A stretch of 64,000 nucleotides of DNA from Gordonibacter sp. 28C. GTDB taxonomy: Bacteria > Actinomycetota > Coriobacteriia > Coriobacteriales > Eggerthellaceae. The stretch is from the NCBI RefSeq assembly GCF_003339845.1, contig NZ_PPTR01000004.1, positions 103,719-167,718 of the forward strand, read 5' to 3'. A program made the translations under genes and the position numbers. The notes beneath the pieces were generated by a model. That model was given only the letters and a program-made list of their open reading frames with translations, made no database searches and was not told where the DNA came from. This document shows, one piece after another, positions 31,843-42,200 of the stretch; position 1 is the first letter of the stretch; every line of letters begins with the position of its first letter.

Positions 31843-32964
31843 ATGTGGAACTACGACGCCGTCGACAAAAAGGAAGCGGAGCGCATGGCCTCGCTCTACG
31901 GCGAGGACGCCACGCGCACCGTCGAGCATGGAACGGAAGCCGAGACCGGCGAACTTCTCGTCCGAAGCTGCGGCAACGAGCTCGGTTTCGCCACCTGGGA
32001 GGCGTTCGATTTCGAACGCAACACCTGGTTGTGCGAAGCCTTCGAGAACCGCGAGGCGGCCGAACTCTGGCTTTCCGGCGAGGAGGTGGATACCTGCTTC
32101 GAGCTGGACGATCAGCTCGTACAGTCCACCAAACGCATGGCCGCACTCGCCGCCAACATGTCCGGCGGGCGATGGACCGCCGGAATCCATGAGTACAAGG
32201 ACGGGCGCAAGTCGCTGTCCTTCCAACTCTCCGACGATGCGGGCTTCTTCCTGATCACCTCCCCCATCTGCAAGACATCCGAGCTCGCCCTGGGAGAGGT
32301 TCGCGACCGCGTGGGCGAAGAGCTGGACAATCTCGACCCCTACCGCGAGGCGCTGGAGGCGTGCCGCCGCGCCGAGGACAGCTCTATCGCGCTCGACAAG
32401 CTCGCGTTCTATGAAAAGCTCAAGGGCGAGGACCTGCCGGTGCTCCTCGGGGCGCTCGCCGTCGCCACCGAGCAGAACCAGCGCGCGCTCGGACGTCTGC
32501 TCGCGGATATGAAATTCGAGGACATGCCCGAGCTGCCCGAGGCCATCAATCCCATGGAGGCCGCCTTCGCCGAGGCCAAGGGGAAGCTCCTGGAGTGGAA
32601 GGAGAGCGGCCACGGCGATGCCAGGTATCATTACAAACTCGCTTCCTCCTACCTCGATGAGTACCACAGCCTGGACAAGGGATTCGGCCGTTGTCTCGTG
32701 GAGAGCATCGACGAGCTGATCGAATACGGCTATGTCGATGAGTCGGGCGTCTACGAGAACCCCATCGCGGCAATCGGCACCATGCTCGCCGAGGCCGCAC
32801 TTGAGCATGCGCGTGCGGACGCCGAGTACTTCGACGAAGACTTCCGCATGCGCGCCACGGAGGGCATCAATTTGTGGACCGTCGCCAAGGAAATCATCGA
32901 GGCCGTTCCCGCGGCCAAGCCCGCCGAAGAGGAGCCCGCGCAGGCACGCGGGCCCAAGCACTAG
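31843..32964 (+). CDS. Accessory protein ending GPKH, first of a three-gene operon
   Basis: A 373-residue acidic protein. The ATG at 31843 is preferred because AAAGGA lies nine bases upstream; an ATG at 31825 lies before that site. An N-terminal mixed domain (FATWEAFDFERNTWLCEAFE, residues about 49-68) is followed by long helices (LDKLAFYEKLKGEDLPVLLG, about 184-203). The C-terminus is an Ala/Pro/Glu form of the shared tail ending AQARGPKH. It is 15 bases from the next gene. The N-terminal 'YDFE-x-RTW' type pattern is reminiscent of the four paralogues at 44-47 kb, but the match is short. The function is unknown. Confidence 0.6.
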   Translation: MWNYDAVDKKEAERMASLYGEDATRTVEHGTEAETGELLVRSCGNELGFATWEAFDFERNTWLCEAFENREAAELWLSGEEVDTCFELDDQLVQSTKRMAALAANMSGGRWTAGIHEYKDGRKSLSFQLSDDAGFFLITSPICKTSELALGEVRDRVGEELDNLDPYREALEACRRAEDSSIALDKLAFYEKLKGEDLPVLLGALAVATEQNQRALGRLLADMKFEDMPELPEAINPMEAAFAEAKGKLLEWKESGHGDARYHYKLASSYLDEYHSLDKGFGRCLVESIDELIEYGYVDESGVYENPIAAIGTMLAEAALEHARADAEYFDEDFRMRATEGINLWTVAKEIIEAVPAAKPAEEEPAQARGPKH

Positions 32965-32979
32965 ACTCCCGGAGCTACC

Positions 32980-34104
32980 ATGACCAGAAAACACGCAACC
33001 ATGACGGACGGCGAGGACATCTGCCTCGCCTTCCAGTCAGAGCACGGCGGCTTCGATTGCAGCGAGGCCTCCATCGACCGCATCTCGGGCGCACTCATCT
33101 GCCACGACGGCACGTTGGAAGGCCTGGGCGAGGGCGTCGCCGACGCGGCGATCTACCCCACCGCCGAGATCTTCGCCGGCGCCCGCCTGCTCGCGCTCGA
33201 CCGCGTCGCCGAGGGTTACGCCGACGGCCGGGACGCGCACGCGATCGACGCCGCGGCGAAGTCGATGGCGGAATCGGTACGCCGCAACTGCATCGAGCTC
33301 GGCGGTGCCGGCGCCTCGATGATCGATTTCGCGGGACACCCGTTCGCAGCGTCGCAGTGGATCGGCAAGAACTTCAGGACCTCGATCAGCGAGGTGGACG
33401 CGCGCCGCCTCATGCAGGACCTCACGCTCGTAGATATCGCCAGACTCGACCGCTCCCGCCCCCTCATCGAGGGCCTGGGCATGCAGGCGCGCGAGAGCAT
33501 CCTGGCGTTTCTGGACAGCATGGAGGAGCTTCGCGCATCGTCGGTCGATGTCGAGCTTTTCGACCGGCTGATGACCGATGACTTCAACGTCGTCCGCACG
33601 CTCGGCCGCGACAGGTCCCGCGAGCTCGGCACGGTCACGGTCCACGGGCGCGACATCGAGATCTCCTGCACGCTCGCCGACGGGTTCTGCGCGACCGCGC
33701 GACCGCAGACCGGCACCATCCTCACCTTCAGCTCGAGGCGCCTCGGCTGGCACGGCTTCCAGTCCTCCCCCCTCTCGTTCGGGGGCTCCACGGTCTCCAT
33801 CCGACACGACATGCCGAGCGCGAGGCTCGCCCGCGACTTCGACCTCGCGGCACTCTCCGCCGAGGCGGAGACCGCCATGCGCGAGCTCGGCGTCCCCGTC
33901 CCGGCGGCACTCAAGTACGTCAAGGAGGAGTGCGAGAGGGTTTCCGCGCGCTGCGACGAGATCGAGGCGAAGATCGGCGCGGCCGTCGATGCCTTCGCGC
34001 AGGCGCCCGCAAAGGGCATGAGCCCCGCGGCCATGGCGGCAGCCGCCAAGGCGGCAGCGCATGCCGGTGAGACCGGAAGCGCAGACATCAAGGTACACAG
34101 GTAG
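32980..34104 (+). CDS. Accessory protein with canonical AAAAKAA tail
   Basis: A 374-residue protein with GGAG before the ATG. Residues about 134-170 (RRLMQDLTLVDIARLD, then AFLDSMEEL) resemble a segment of the gene at 51.3 kb (FFQNLTLVDSQDIAELG), so these two share a domain. The first 80 residues are mixed; residues about 295-345 are helical. The tail is SPAAMAAAAKAAAHAGETG, then IKVHR. The gene is flanked closely on both sides (15 and 15 bases). The function is unknown. Confidence 0.65.
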   Translation: MTRKHATMTDGEDICLAFQSEHGGFDCSEASIDRISGALICHDGTLEGLGEGVADAAIYPTAEIFAGARLLALDRVAEGYADGRDAHAIDAAAKSMAESVRRNCIELGGAGASMIDFAGHPFAASQWIGKNFRTSISEVDARRLMQDLTLVDIARLDRSRPLIEGLGMQARESILAFLDSMEELRASSVDVELFDRLMTDDFNVVRTLGRDRSRELGTVTVHGRDIEISCTLADGFCATARPQTGTILTFSSRRLGWHGFQSSPLSFGGSTVSIRHDMPSARLARDFDLAALSAEAETAMRELGVPVPAALKYVKEECERVSARCDEIEAKIGAAVDAFAQAPAKGMSPAAMAAAAKAAAHAGETGSADIKVHR

Positions 34105-34119
34105 AAAGAGGTGTGTGGG

Positions 34120-34788
34120 ATGGCTTTCCACGATTGCGACGTTGGAGAAGCAGACATCCTGGAAGTGCAGTCCGTCTCGGATATGTTTTCCGCTTTCAAG
34201 ACCCCGGCGGCAGATGCCGTGAAGCTGATCGGCGGAGACGATATCGCAGTATTCTCGCCCCAGTTGGGCCTCATGGTCGTGACCTCGCAATACGATCTCG
34301 AGGAGCCGGCCACAACGAGCCAGACGGTCATCTTGAGATTGGCCGATGCTGAGTGCACGTGGCCCGATCCGCCCGAATATATATCGGACATCGTTTTCGA
34401 GTGCCGTTGGCCGTCCGGCGCAAATCTCGTCACGGAGTTCCAGACCTTCTCCGACGAGAATGCCACGCCCTCGCCATCCCTCAAGCATTACCGCAAGCGT
34501 TTCTCCGAAGGCGGAATCTGCACGGTCTTCTCCGAATGTGATGAAGCGTACCTGCTCGATCTAAAGGGCAAACGGGATGCCTCACGGGTAGATAACCAGG
34601 ACAGGATTCCCATTGCCAGGAAACACCCGGCAGCCGATACGGCGAGCCCCGCAGTCCTGGAGATCGAGCCCGGCGAGATCTGCGCACCGTATATCGTCGC
34701 CAAGCAGGCGACGGTCGCGGCGAAGCACGGGGCACGTACCGATGAAGGCGGAGGCCGCAGCGCGAGGATGAAAGGCGGATCTCTCTAG
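34120..34788 (+). CDS. Accessory protein with tail ending KGGSL
   Basis: A 222-residue protein, start chosen at 34120 with AAAGAGG nine bases upstream (a GTG at 34111 overlaps the site). The N-terminal 130 residues are beta-rich; the C-terminal part (IVAKQATVAAKHGARTDEGG, then MKGGSL) is a diverged tail. Its base composition is slightly more AT-rich than its neighbours. The stop overlaps the end of the convergent minus-strand gene by four bases. The function is unknown. Confidence 0.55.
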   Translation: MAFHDCDVGEADILEVQSVSDMFSAFKTPAADAVKLIGGDDIAVFSPQLGLMVVTSQYDLEEPATTSQTVILRLADAECTWPDPPEYISDIVFECRWPSGANLVTEFQTFSDENATPSPSLKHYRKRFSEGGICTVFSECDEAYLLDLKGKRDASRVDNQDRIPIARKHPAADTASPAVLEIEPGEICAPYIVAKQATVAAKHGARTDEGGGRSARMKGGSL

Positions 34789-36011
34789 GGTCCCGCCTTT
34801 CGGTTCGAGTACCGCGTCCTGCACGACGGGGAACAGAACTCGCGCCTCTTCCCCTTGGTTTTAACCAAGATGCCGTTTCCGCAATTTTTGCACGTCGTGG
34901 GGACACAGCCGTATCGGTAGAAGATAGCCCCGAACATCGCAGCCGCCGTCGAGTGGAAACTGTATCTGGGTGCCGGCTCGTCGTCGAAGATGGAAGGCGC
35001 GTTCACAGACCATCCGAGCAGATCGCCGTCCTTCGTCGTCAGCCCCGCCAACATCTCGGCAACGGACTCCACGAAGGCAACCGCCTCTTCCCTTTGGGAG
35101 CCGCCGTCGTCGATGCCCAGATACAGCTTGGTCCTCTCGATCTCCGGCTTCCAGCCGATGTCAAAGAACGGCGCGGCGGCGCCGTCCCGCGCGGCCATCA
35201 GGATCGCATTGGGAACCGAGCCGAAAAGATCTCCGTTTCCTTTGGGTCTTAGATCGAGGAAGCGCGTCTCGAGAGGGTCGGCGACCATATAGGCAAAGAC
35301 GTTGCCAAACCGCCTCGTCGAGTAGTTGAGGGTCATGTCGATAGACGGGGCGTGCTTGAAGGGCAAGACCCAGCAGGAACCCATGAGCTTTCCGGCGATT
35401 TGACGGCGGCGCATTTCGTCGAAATGCCTGAAACCGCTTCTCTCGAGAACGTCATCGTGCCCGGCGGCGATGTTCGCCATCAGCCTCAGCACCAACGACC
35501 CGAGGTTTCGGCACAGCACGATATCCTCCAGGGGTTCGACCACGACGGCGCACCCAGGATCGGCCTCCCTCCACTTTTTCAGCTCGGCGAGCCCGCCAGA
35601 TTCGATGAGGCCGTGCCTTTTCATGTCGCGCGAGACGGAGGCCCGGGACGGATAAAGCGAAGATGCGCTGCCCGTCGCAGACGTCCCCTCAAGGCACAAT
35701 TGAAGGAAAAGAGACTTCTCGCTGCAACGTCCGAAGCCGTGTTCCCCGTTAACGGACTCTTCGACGATCTCGATGGCATCGGAGATGGAAAGCCTTCTGC
35801 TCTCCTCTCTATAGATACTGCGGTCGATGAGCGGTTCCGATTCCGAGATGGCCGAGACAAGCTCGTCGAGCGTGCCCCAGCGAAGCAGGCGTTCGGCTAG
35901 CTCGAAGTCCATGGGTTTCGTCGTTGGTGCCGGATTGCCGGATCCGACCACCTCGAGCAGTGAATGGAAGCCGGTGCTCCGATTCCTTGCGATGAATACG
36001 CTTCTGGTCAT
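34785..36011 (-). CDS. Minus-strand protein with C-terminal Cys4 zinc finger
   Basis: A 408-residue protein. The C-terminal 35 residues carry CKNCGNGILVKTKGKRREFC then SPSCRTRY, a four-Cys zinc finger with basic residues like that of CGNR-type regulators and similar DNA-binding knuckles. The remaining 370 residues, helical with a central LVLRLMANIAAGHDDVLERS, are not recognised. GGAG lies before the ATG on the minus strand. It has a lower GC content and a richer amino-acid mix than the plus-strand accessory genes and lacks the tail, so it may have been acquired separately. It is divergent from the giant methylase/helicase gene and may regulate it. Confidence 0.6.
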   Translation of the reverse strand: MTRSVFIARNRSTGFHSLLEVVGSGNPAPTTKPMDFELAERLLRWGTLDELVSAISESEPLIDRSIYREESRRLSISDAIEIVEESVNGEHGFGRCSEKSLFLQLCLEGTSATGSASSLYPSRASVSRDMKRHGLIESGGLAELKKWREADPGCAVVVEPLEDIVLCRNLGSLVLRLMANIAAGHDDVLERSGFRHFDEMRRRQIAGKLMGSCWVLPFKHAPSIDMTLNYSTRRFGNVFAYMVADPLETRFLDLRPKGNGDLFGSVPNAILMAARDGAAAPFFDIGWKPEIERTKLYLGIDDGGSQREEAVAFVESVAEMLAGLTTKDGDLLGWSVNAPSIFDDEPAPRYSFHSTAAAMFGAIFYRYGCVPTTCKNCGNGILVKTKGKRREFCSPSCRTRYSNRKAGP

Positions 36012-36143
36012 TTACCAAACAGCTCCAATCGAGATAGCCGCTGTCGATATTCGCAATCGTACCCACGAATAAAAGGCAATTTCAGTTCCGCAGTTACTTC
36101 TTGCCAACGTCAATCGTTAACTTCACGATACCCGGGCCGGCGC

Positions 36144-36157
36144 TTCCCGTTCGGGAA
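36144..36157. promoter_or_regulatory. Recurring palindrome between divergent genes
   Basis: TTCCCGTTCGGGAA, extended to CGCTTCCCG...AAAGCG. It lies 77 bases before the giant gene and 133 bases from the divergent start, in the position of the usual boundary. Confidence 0.5.
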
Positions 36158-36233
36158 AGCGCGTTGGCGCGCTCAATCCATGGGGTTACGGTGTCTGGGA
36201 TAACGCACAACCGACCAAGAAGGCGAGGCACCG

Positions 36234-39200
36234 ATGGCGCGCCGCTCCCGCAAGACGCTTCAGGCAGAAGGGCAGCTCTCCCTTTTCGCCATGACCGACG
36301 ACTTTCTGTTCGCCGTCACTGAAAACACGGAGAATGTCGTTGACAAAGCCGCCGAGTCGCGGTCTTATGTAAACCAAATCGCGGGCGAGCCGCCCGCCGA
36401 CGCATCTCGGAAGGGAGACGAAGATGGCCGTCCTGAAACAACCGTACACCGGGATCCGCGGCATGAGGTACCAGTTCATGCTGGACAACCTGCCGGAGAA
36501 GGTAGCCGAGCTGAAGGCGTCCGGGGAGACGGAATCCTATCTCGAGCAGATCGAGACGGCGTACCGCAACAGGATCAGCGAGCTCACGCCGGGCTGCATG
36601 AAGTCGTGCGGGGCGACGACGGAACTCCGCTCGAACGACCTGCCGAGCTTCATCAAGAAGGCGAACTCCGCCGAGGCGATGGCGACCGAGATCGCTATCA
36701 AGGAAATCATCGAGGCCATGTAGAGACTTCCGGGGCCGAGACCCCGACGGCTATCGATGAGCCCGCCGCGGCAGAAGCCGCGGAACCCATCGATCCCGCC
36801 GCCGGCGTTGACTCGCAGTGCGCGAGCAACCCCATCACGCGAGCCAGGAAGAACCTGGCGGCCCTGGAGGCGCTTGCCGCCGCCGAGGAGCGAGGCCGCG
36901 CCACCGCCGGGGAGATCGCCGCCATGGAGGCCTATTCCGGCTGGGGCGGCGCCCAGAAGGCCTTCTCCGAGAAGGCCGAGGGCGAGTGGGGCGAGATCCG
37001 CGACAGGCTCAAGGAACTGCTCAGCGACGACGAGTTCGCATCCCAGCGCCATACCGTCCTCACCGCGTTCTACACGCCGGCGTCCGTGATCGGTGCCATC
37101 TACGACGCGCTGCGTGAGGCCGGCATCGGCCAGGGCGACACGCCCGCGGCGATCCTCGAGCCGGGCTGCGGCACCGGCAACTTCATGCGTCTCGCGCCGG
37201 CCGACCTCGCCCTGGACTTCCACGGCGTGGAGCTCGACCCGATCTCGGCGCGCATCGCGCAGGCGCTCTGCCCCGAGGCCCACATCACCGCGGCCGGCCT
37301 CGAGGAGTGCCGGGTCTCCCCCGCATCCTTCGACGCCGCCATCGGCAACGTGCCCTACAGCGGCGATATCAAGATCGACGGCATGCCGATCCACGACTAC
37401 TTCATCAAGAAGAGCGTCGAGGCGGTGCGCCCCGGCGGCATCGTCGCGGTGCTCACCAGCCGCTACACGCTCGACAAGAACTCGACCGCGACCCGCCGCG
37501 CCCTGGCCGAGCATGCCGAGCTCCTGGGCGCGGTGCGCCTGCCGGCCGAGACGTTCAAGCGCCAGGCGGGAACCGAGGCGCTGAGCGACATCCTGCTGCT
37601 GCGCCGCCGCCCCGAGCCCATCGCGCTTGCCGGGGACGAGCTTCCCGAGTGGGTCGAGACCTCGCCCTTCGAGGACACCGTCAACATCAGCCGATACTTC
37701 AACGAGCATCCCGGCCGCGCCGTCGGCGACATGTCGATCGTCAGCGGGCCCATGGGGCCCACGCTCGGCGTCAGCTTCAAGGGCGGCGCCGACGCCCTCG
37801 GCGTGCGCGTCTCCGACCTGCTGCGCGACAGCGTCGACCAGGGCGGCGCAGTCGAGATGGCCGCGGCGCAGGAGCACGCCGGAATCTCGGTCACGCCGAC
37901 CGAGCCCACGAAGTTCGAGTTCTCCGTCGCCGCGGACGGCACGATCTGGTACGGCACGGAAGACGCCGTGGAGCCCTTCACCCCCGGCGGCGGCAAGACC
38001 GGCCCCGAGCGCGCCCGCGCCATGCTATCGCTGCGCGACGGCGCCCGCGCGCTTCTCGCCCTCGAGCGCGACCCCGCCGCGGACGATGACGAGGTCCAGG
38101 AGGCGATCGCCAAGCTGTCCGCCGAATACGACTCGTTCTTCGAGCGCTTCGGCCGCATCAACTCCAAGAAGAATCTCGCCGTGTTCCCCTCCAAGGGGTT
38201 CACGGACCACTCGCTGGCACTCAATCTCCTGAGCCTCGAGAAGGTGGACTCCGACGGCAACGTGACCGACAAGGCCGATATCCTCAAGAAGCGCCTCGTC
38301 ACCCCCGAGGCGCCCACGCCCGAGCACGTCGGCAACCCGTCGGACGCGCTCGCCGTCACGATCGACGCGCGCGGCGGGGTCGATATCGACTTCCTCGCCG
38401 ACCTCATGGAGACCGACATCCCGACCGCCCTCGAGCGCCTGGGCGACCTTGTGGTCGCCGACCCCGACGACCCGTCGCACATCATGACCGCCGACGAGTA
38501 CCTTTCCGGCGACGTGGGCGGCAAGCTCGAGCACGTCCGCGAGCTGTTGGAGGCCGAGCGCGGGCGCGCCGAGCGCCAGACCCGTCAGGCCTGGAACGAA
38601 CACCTCGGTTTCGCCGTCGACGCCGAAAACCTGACCGGCGGCGCCCACGACGCGCTCGACCAGCTGCGCAAGACCCACCTGTGGGAGAGCAGCCTGAACC
38701 CCACCACCTCGCGCTTCGCGGTGGACGGCCCTGCGCATGTCGAAGGCCTCGACCGCGGCGCCCGCCGCATCGACTGGGCCTGCTGGCCGGCACTCATCCC
38801 CCTCGCGCTCGAGGCCTACGACGGCCCGCGCCCGATCGGGCTGGCGGACTGCGACGAGCGACGCTGGAGCGTTTCCACCGGCAACCCGCTGCTCGACCAG
38901 CTCGCCCGCGGGCTGGGCAACTTCCGTTCCGGGGGCGCCGGCGGCGCGCTCGAGGCCACGCCCGCCTACGCGATCAAATACCTCGTCTGCGACAGCGGCC
39001 TTTCCGATGAGGAGCTTGGCGCCTTCCTCGCCGCCGGCGGCGCGGAGCCCTACAACGGCTCGGACTACCTCGAGGCCTTCCAATCCGTCGCCGGCGTCGA
39101 GATCGAGCGCCCCGAACGCCCGATGTACGGCGGCCCCTCGGCCAGGGAGTCGGCAATCGAGAACGGCATGCGCGTCGCGCGCGCCCTCAGGGCGGCACCG

Positions 39201-42200
39201 GACGCCGTCGAGTACCTGTTCCGCATCCAGCGGAAGCAGTGCTCGGATGAGTGCGTGATGAAAATCGACCTGCTCGAGCCCGCGCGCCGCACCTACTACC
39301 AGAGCAGCTGGCACGCCGCCACCCCGGCGTCGCTGTCCGAGCTCGCCACCGAGGAGGGCCTGGAGCGCTTCCGCGACCACAGGCGCCGCTTCATGGAGGC
39401 CGCCAAGCTCGCCGTCGAGCCCGCCGACGCGGACCGCGTCGCGTCGCTCGAACGCCTCGAATCGCGCCTCGAGGCCGTCCAGCCGGTCAAGCTCGTGCCC
39501 GGCCAGATCGCCTGCCAGCTCGGAAGCTCCTGGGTCCCCGCGTCGGTGATCCGCGACTTCGCGCTCGAGACCTTCCAGATCGGCTACGGCGATGCGAGCA
39601 GGGAGCGCGGCAGCCACCAGACCGCCGCCCAGGCGCGCAGCCTCGAGGTCCGCTACTCCGAGGTGTCCGGCAGGTGGAGCGTCACGTCCGCCAGCGGCGG
39701 CATGGACGAGTCGATCGCGAAGAAGTGGGGCGTGGGCTCCTACAACTGCTTCATGATCCTCACCGCCGCGCTCAACGGCGGCCTCATCCAGATCGAGAAG
39801 GACAACCCCGACTACAACCCGGCCGCGGGCAAGTCCAAGAAGAAGATCCCCGACCCGGTGGCCACGGCCGCGGCCAACGCCAAGCGCCGCGAGCTCGAGG
39901 AGGCCTTCCGCGAGTGGGTCTGGAAGGACGAGGACCGCGCGGCCATGCTCGCCGACATCTACAACCGAAAGCTCAACCGCGTCGCCCCGCGCGCGTACAG
40001 CGGCGACTACCTGTCGCTGCCGGGGATGTCGCCCGACATCCAGCTCAGGAAGCACCAGCGCGACGCCGTGGCGCGCATCATCCAGGACGGCGAGGGCACG
40101 CTGATCGCGCACACGGTCGGCGCCGGCAAGACCTTCACCGGCATCACCGCCATGCACGAGCTCAAGCGCCTTGGGCGAGCCCGCAAGCCGATGATCGTCG
40201 TGCCGAACAACCTCACCGAGCAGTGGGCCGCCGACTACCTCAAGCTCTACCCCGACGCGAAGCTCCTTGTCCTCACCGACGCGGCGGCGAAAAGCCCCGA
40301 CTCGGTGCGCCGGTTCTGGGGGCAGGCCGCCGCGGGCGACTGGGACGCGGTGATCGTCGGCTTCAGCCGCTTCGAAAAGCTCCAGATGTCCTACGGGGCG
40401 CAGAAGGCGGCGCTCACGGCGCGCATCGACGAGCTCGAGGAGTCCAGGCTGCTGGAGCTTTCGGACGGCGCCGGCGAGAAGGACTTCTCGGTCAAGCAGA
40501 TCGAGGGCGTGCGCGACAAGTTCAAGAGCAAGCTCGAATCGCTTGAGAAGAAAAACGCCACCAAGACGCTCGAGGGCGCGACGTTCGAGGAGATCGGCTG
40601 CGACGCGATCTTCGTCGACGAGGCCCACTACTTCAAGAACCTCGCGGTGTCGGGCGGATCGGTGCCCGGCATGCAGACCAGCGACGCGGCCAAGTGCGAG
40701 GACCTCCTGATGAAGTGCGAGTACCTGCGCGGCAACGGACGCGGCAACAACATCGTGTTCGCCACGGGCACGCCCGTCACGAACACGATGGCCGAGCTCT
40801 ACAACATGCAGCGCTACCTCTCGCCGAACCTGCTGGACAGCCAGGGGGTCTCGAACTTCAGCGCGTGGGCCAAGACCTTCGGCGAGGTCACCGAGACCCT
40901 GGAGCCCAAGCCCGAGGGCGGCGGCCTTGACATCAAGCGCCGCTTCGCGAGGTTCCAGAACCTCCCCGAGCTCATGAGCTCGTTCCACTGCTACAGCGAC
41001 ATCATGACCGCCGACGACCTCGACCTCGACCTCCCCGAGCTCGAGAGCCACGCGGTTGCGGTCCCGGCGACGCCCGAACAGCTCGCCGAGGTCGAGGCGC
41101 TGGTGGAGCGCGGCGAGAAGGTCCACGCCGGCTGCGACCCAAGCATGGACAACATGCTCAAGATCACCGGCGACGGCAGGAAGGTCGCGCTCGACCCGAA
41201 GCTGCTCTACCTCGAGGAAGACCCCGACATGGAGCCGCTTTCCGGCGGCAAGGTCGACGAGTGCGTGCGCAACATCCTCGACATCCGCAGGCGCACCGAG
41301 GCCGAGCGCGGCGCGCAGCTCGTGTTCGTAGACTCCTCCACGCCCGCCTCCGGGCGCTGGAACATCCAGGACGACGTGCGCCGCCGCCTCATCGAGGCCG
41401 GCGTCCCCGAGTCCGAGATCGCCTGCGTGACCGACGCCAAGGGCAAGTCGAAGCAGAAGGAGGCGCTGTACGAGAAGGTGCGCAGCGGCGATATCCGCAT
41501 CCTTTTGGGCTCGACCACGACGCTCGGCACCGGGACGAACGTGCAGACGCGCCTCGCCGCGATCCACGACCTCGACTGCCCGTGGCGACCGTCCGACCTC
41601 GAGCAGCGATTGGGGCGTATCGTGCGCCAGGGCAACGGCTTCGACCACGTCCACGACTTCCGCTACGTCTCGACCGGCACGTTCGACAGCTACCTGTACT
41701 CCATCGTCGAGCGCAAGCAGCGCTTCATCAGCCAGGTCTTCACGAACAAGTCGCCCGTGCGCACCATGGACGACCTGGACGAGACCGTGCTGTCGCTCGC
41801 GCAGATGAAGCAGATCGCCGAGGGCGACCCCACCGTGGCCGAGCGCATGGACGTCGAGAACAAGATCGGCCAGCTCAAGCTCATGATGGCATCGCACCTG
41901 GAGGGCCTGGCCGACGTCCAGCACAAGATCGAGACGCAGTACCGCCCGCTCGTCGAGGCGCTTACCTCCCAGCGCGACATGCTCGCCGACGACGAGATCC
42001 CGTTCGCGGAGGCGGACCTCGTCCGCCAGCAGACGCTCGGCTCCAAGGACAGCTCCCTCACCGTCGGCGGCACGCACATCGCCGACAAGGAGGAGGCCAT
42101 CCGCGCGCTGCGCCGCGCCGCCTACGGCGTCCGACCCGGCTGCGAGGAGATCATCGGAACCTACCGCGGCCTTTCGGTCGTGTGCCGCCGCCAGCGCGTC

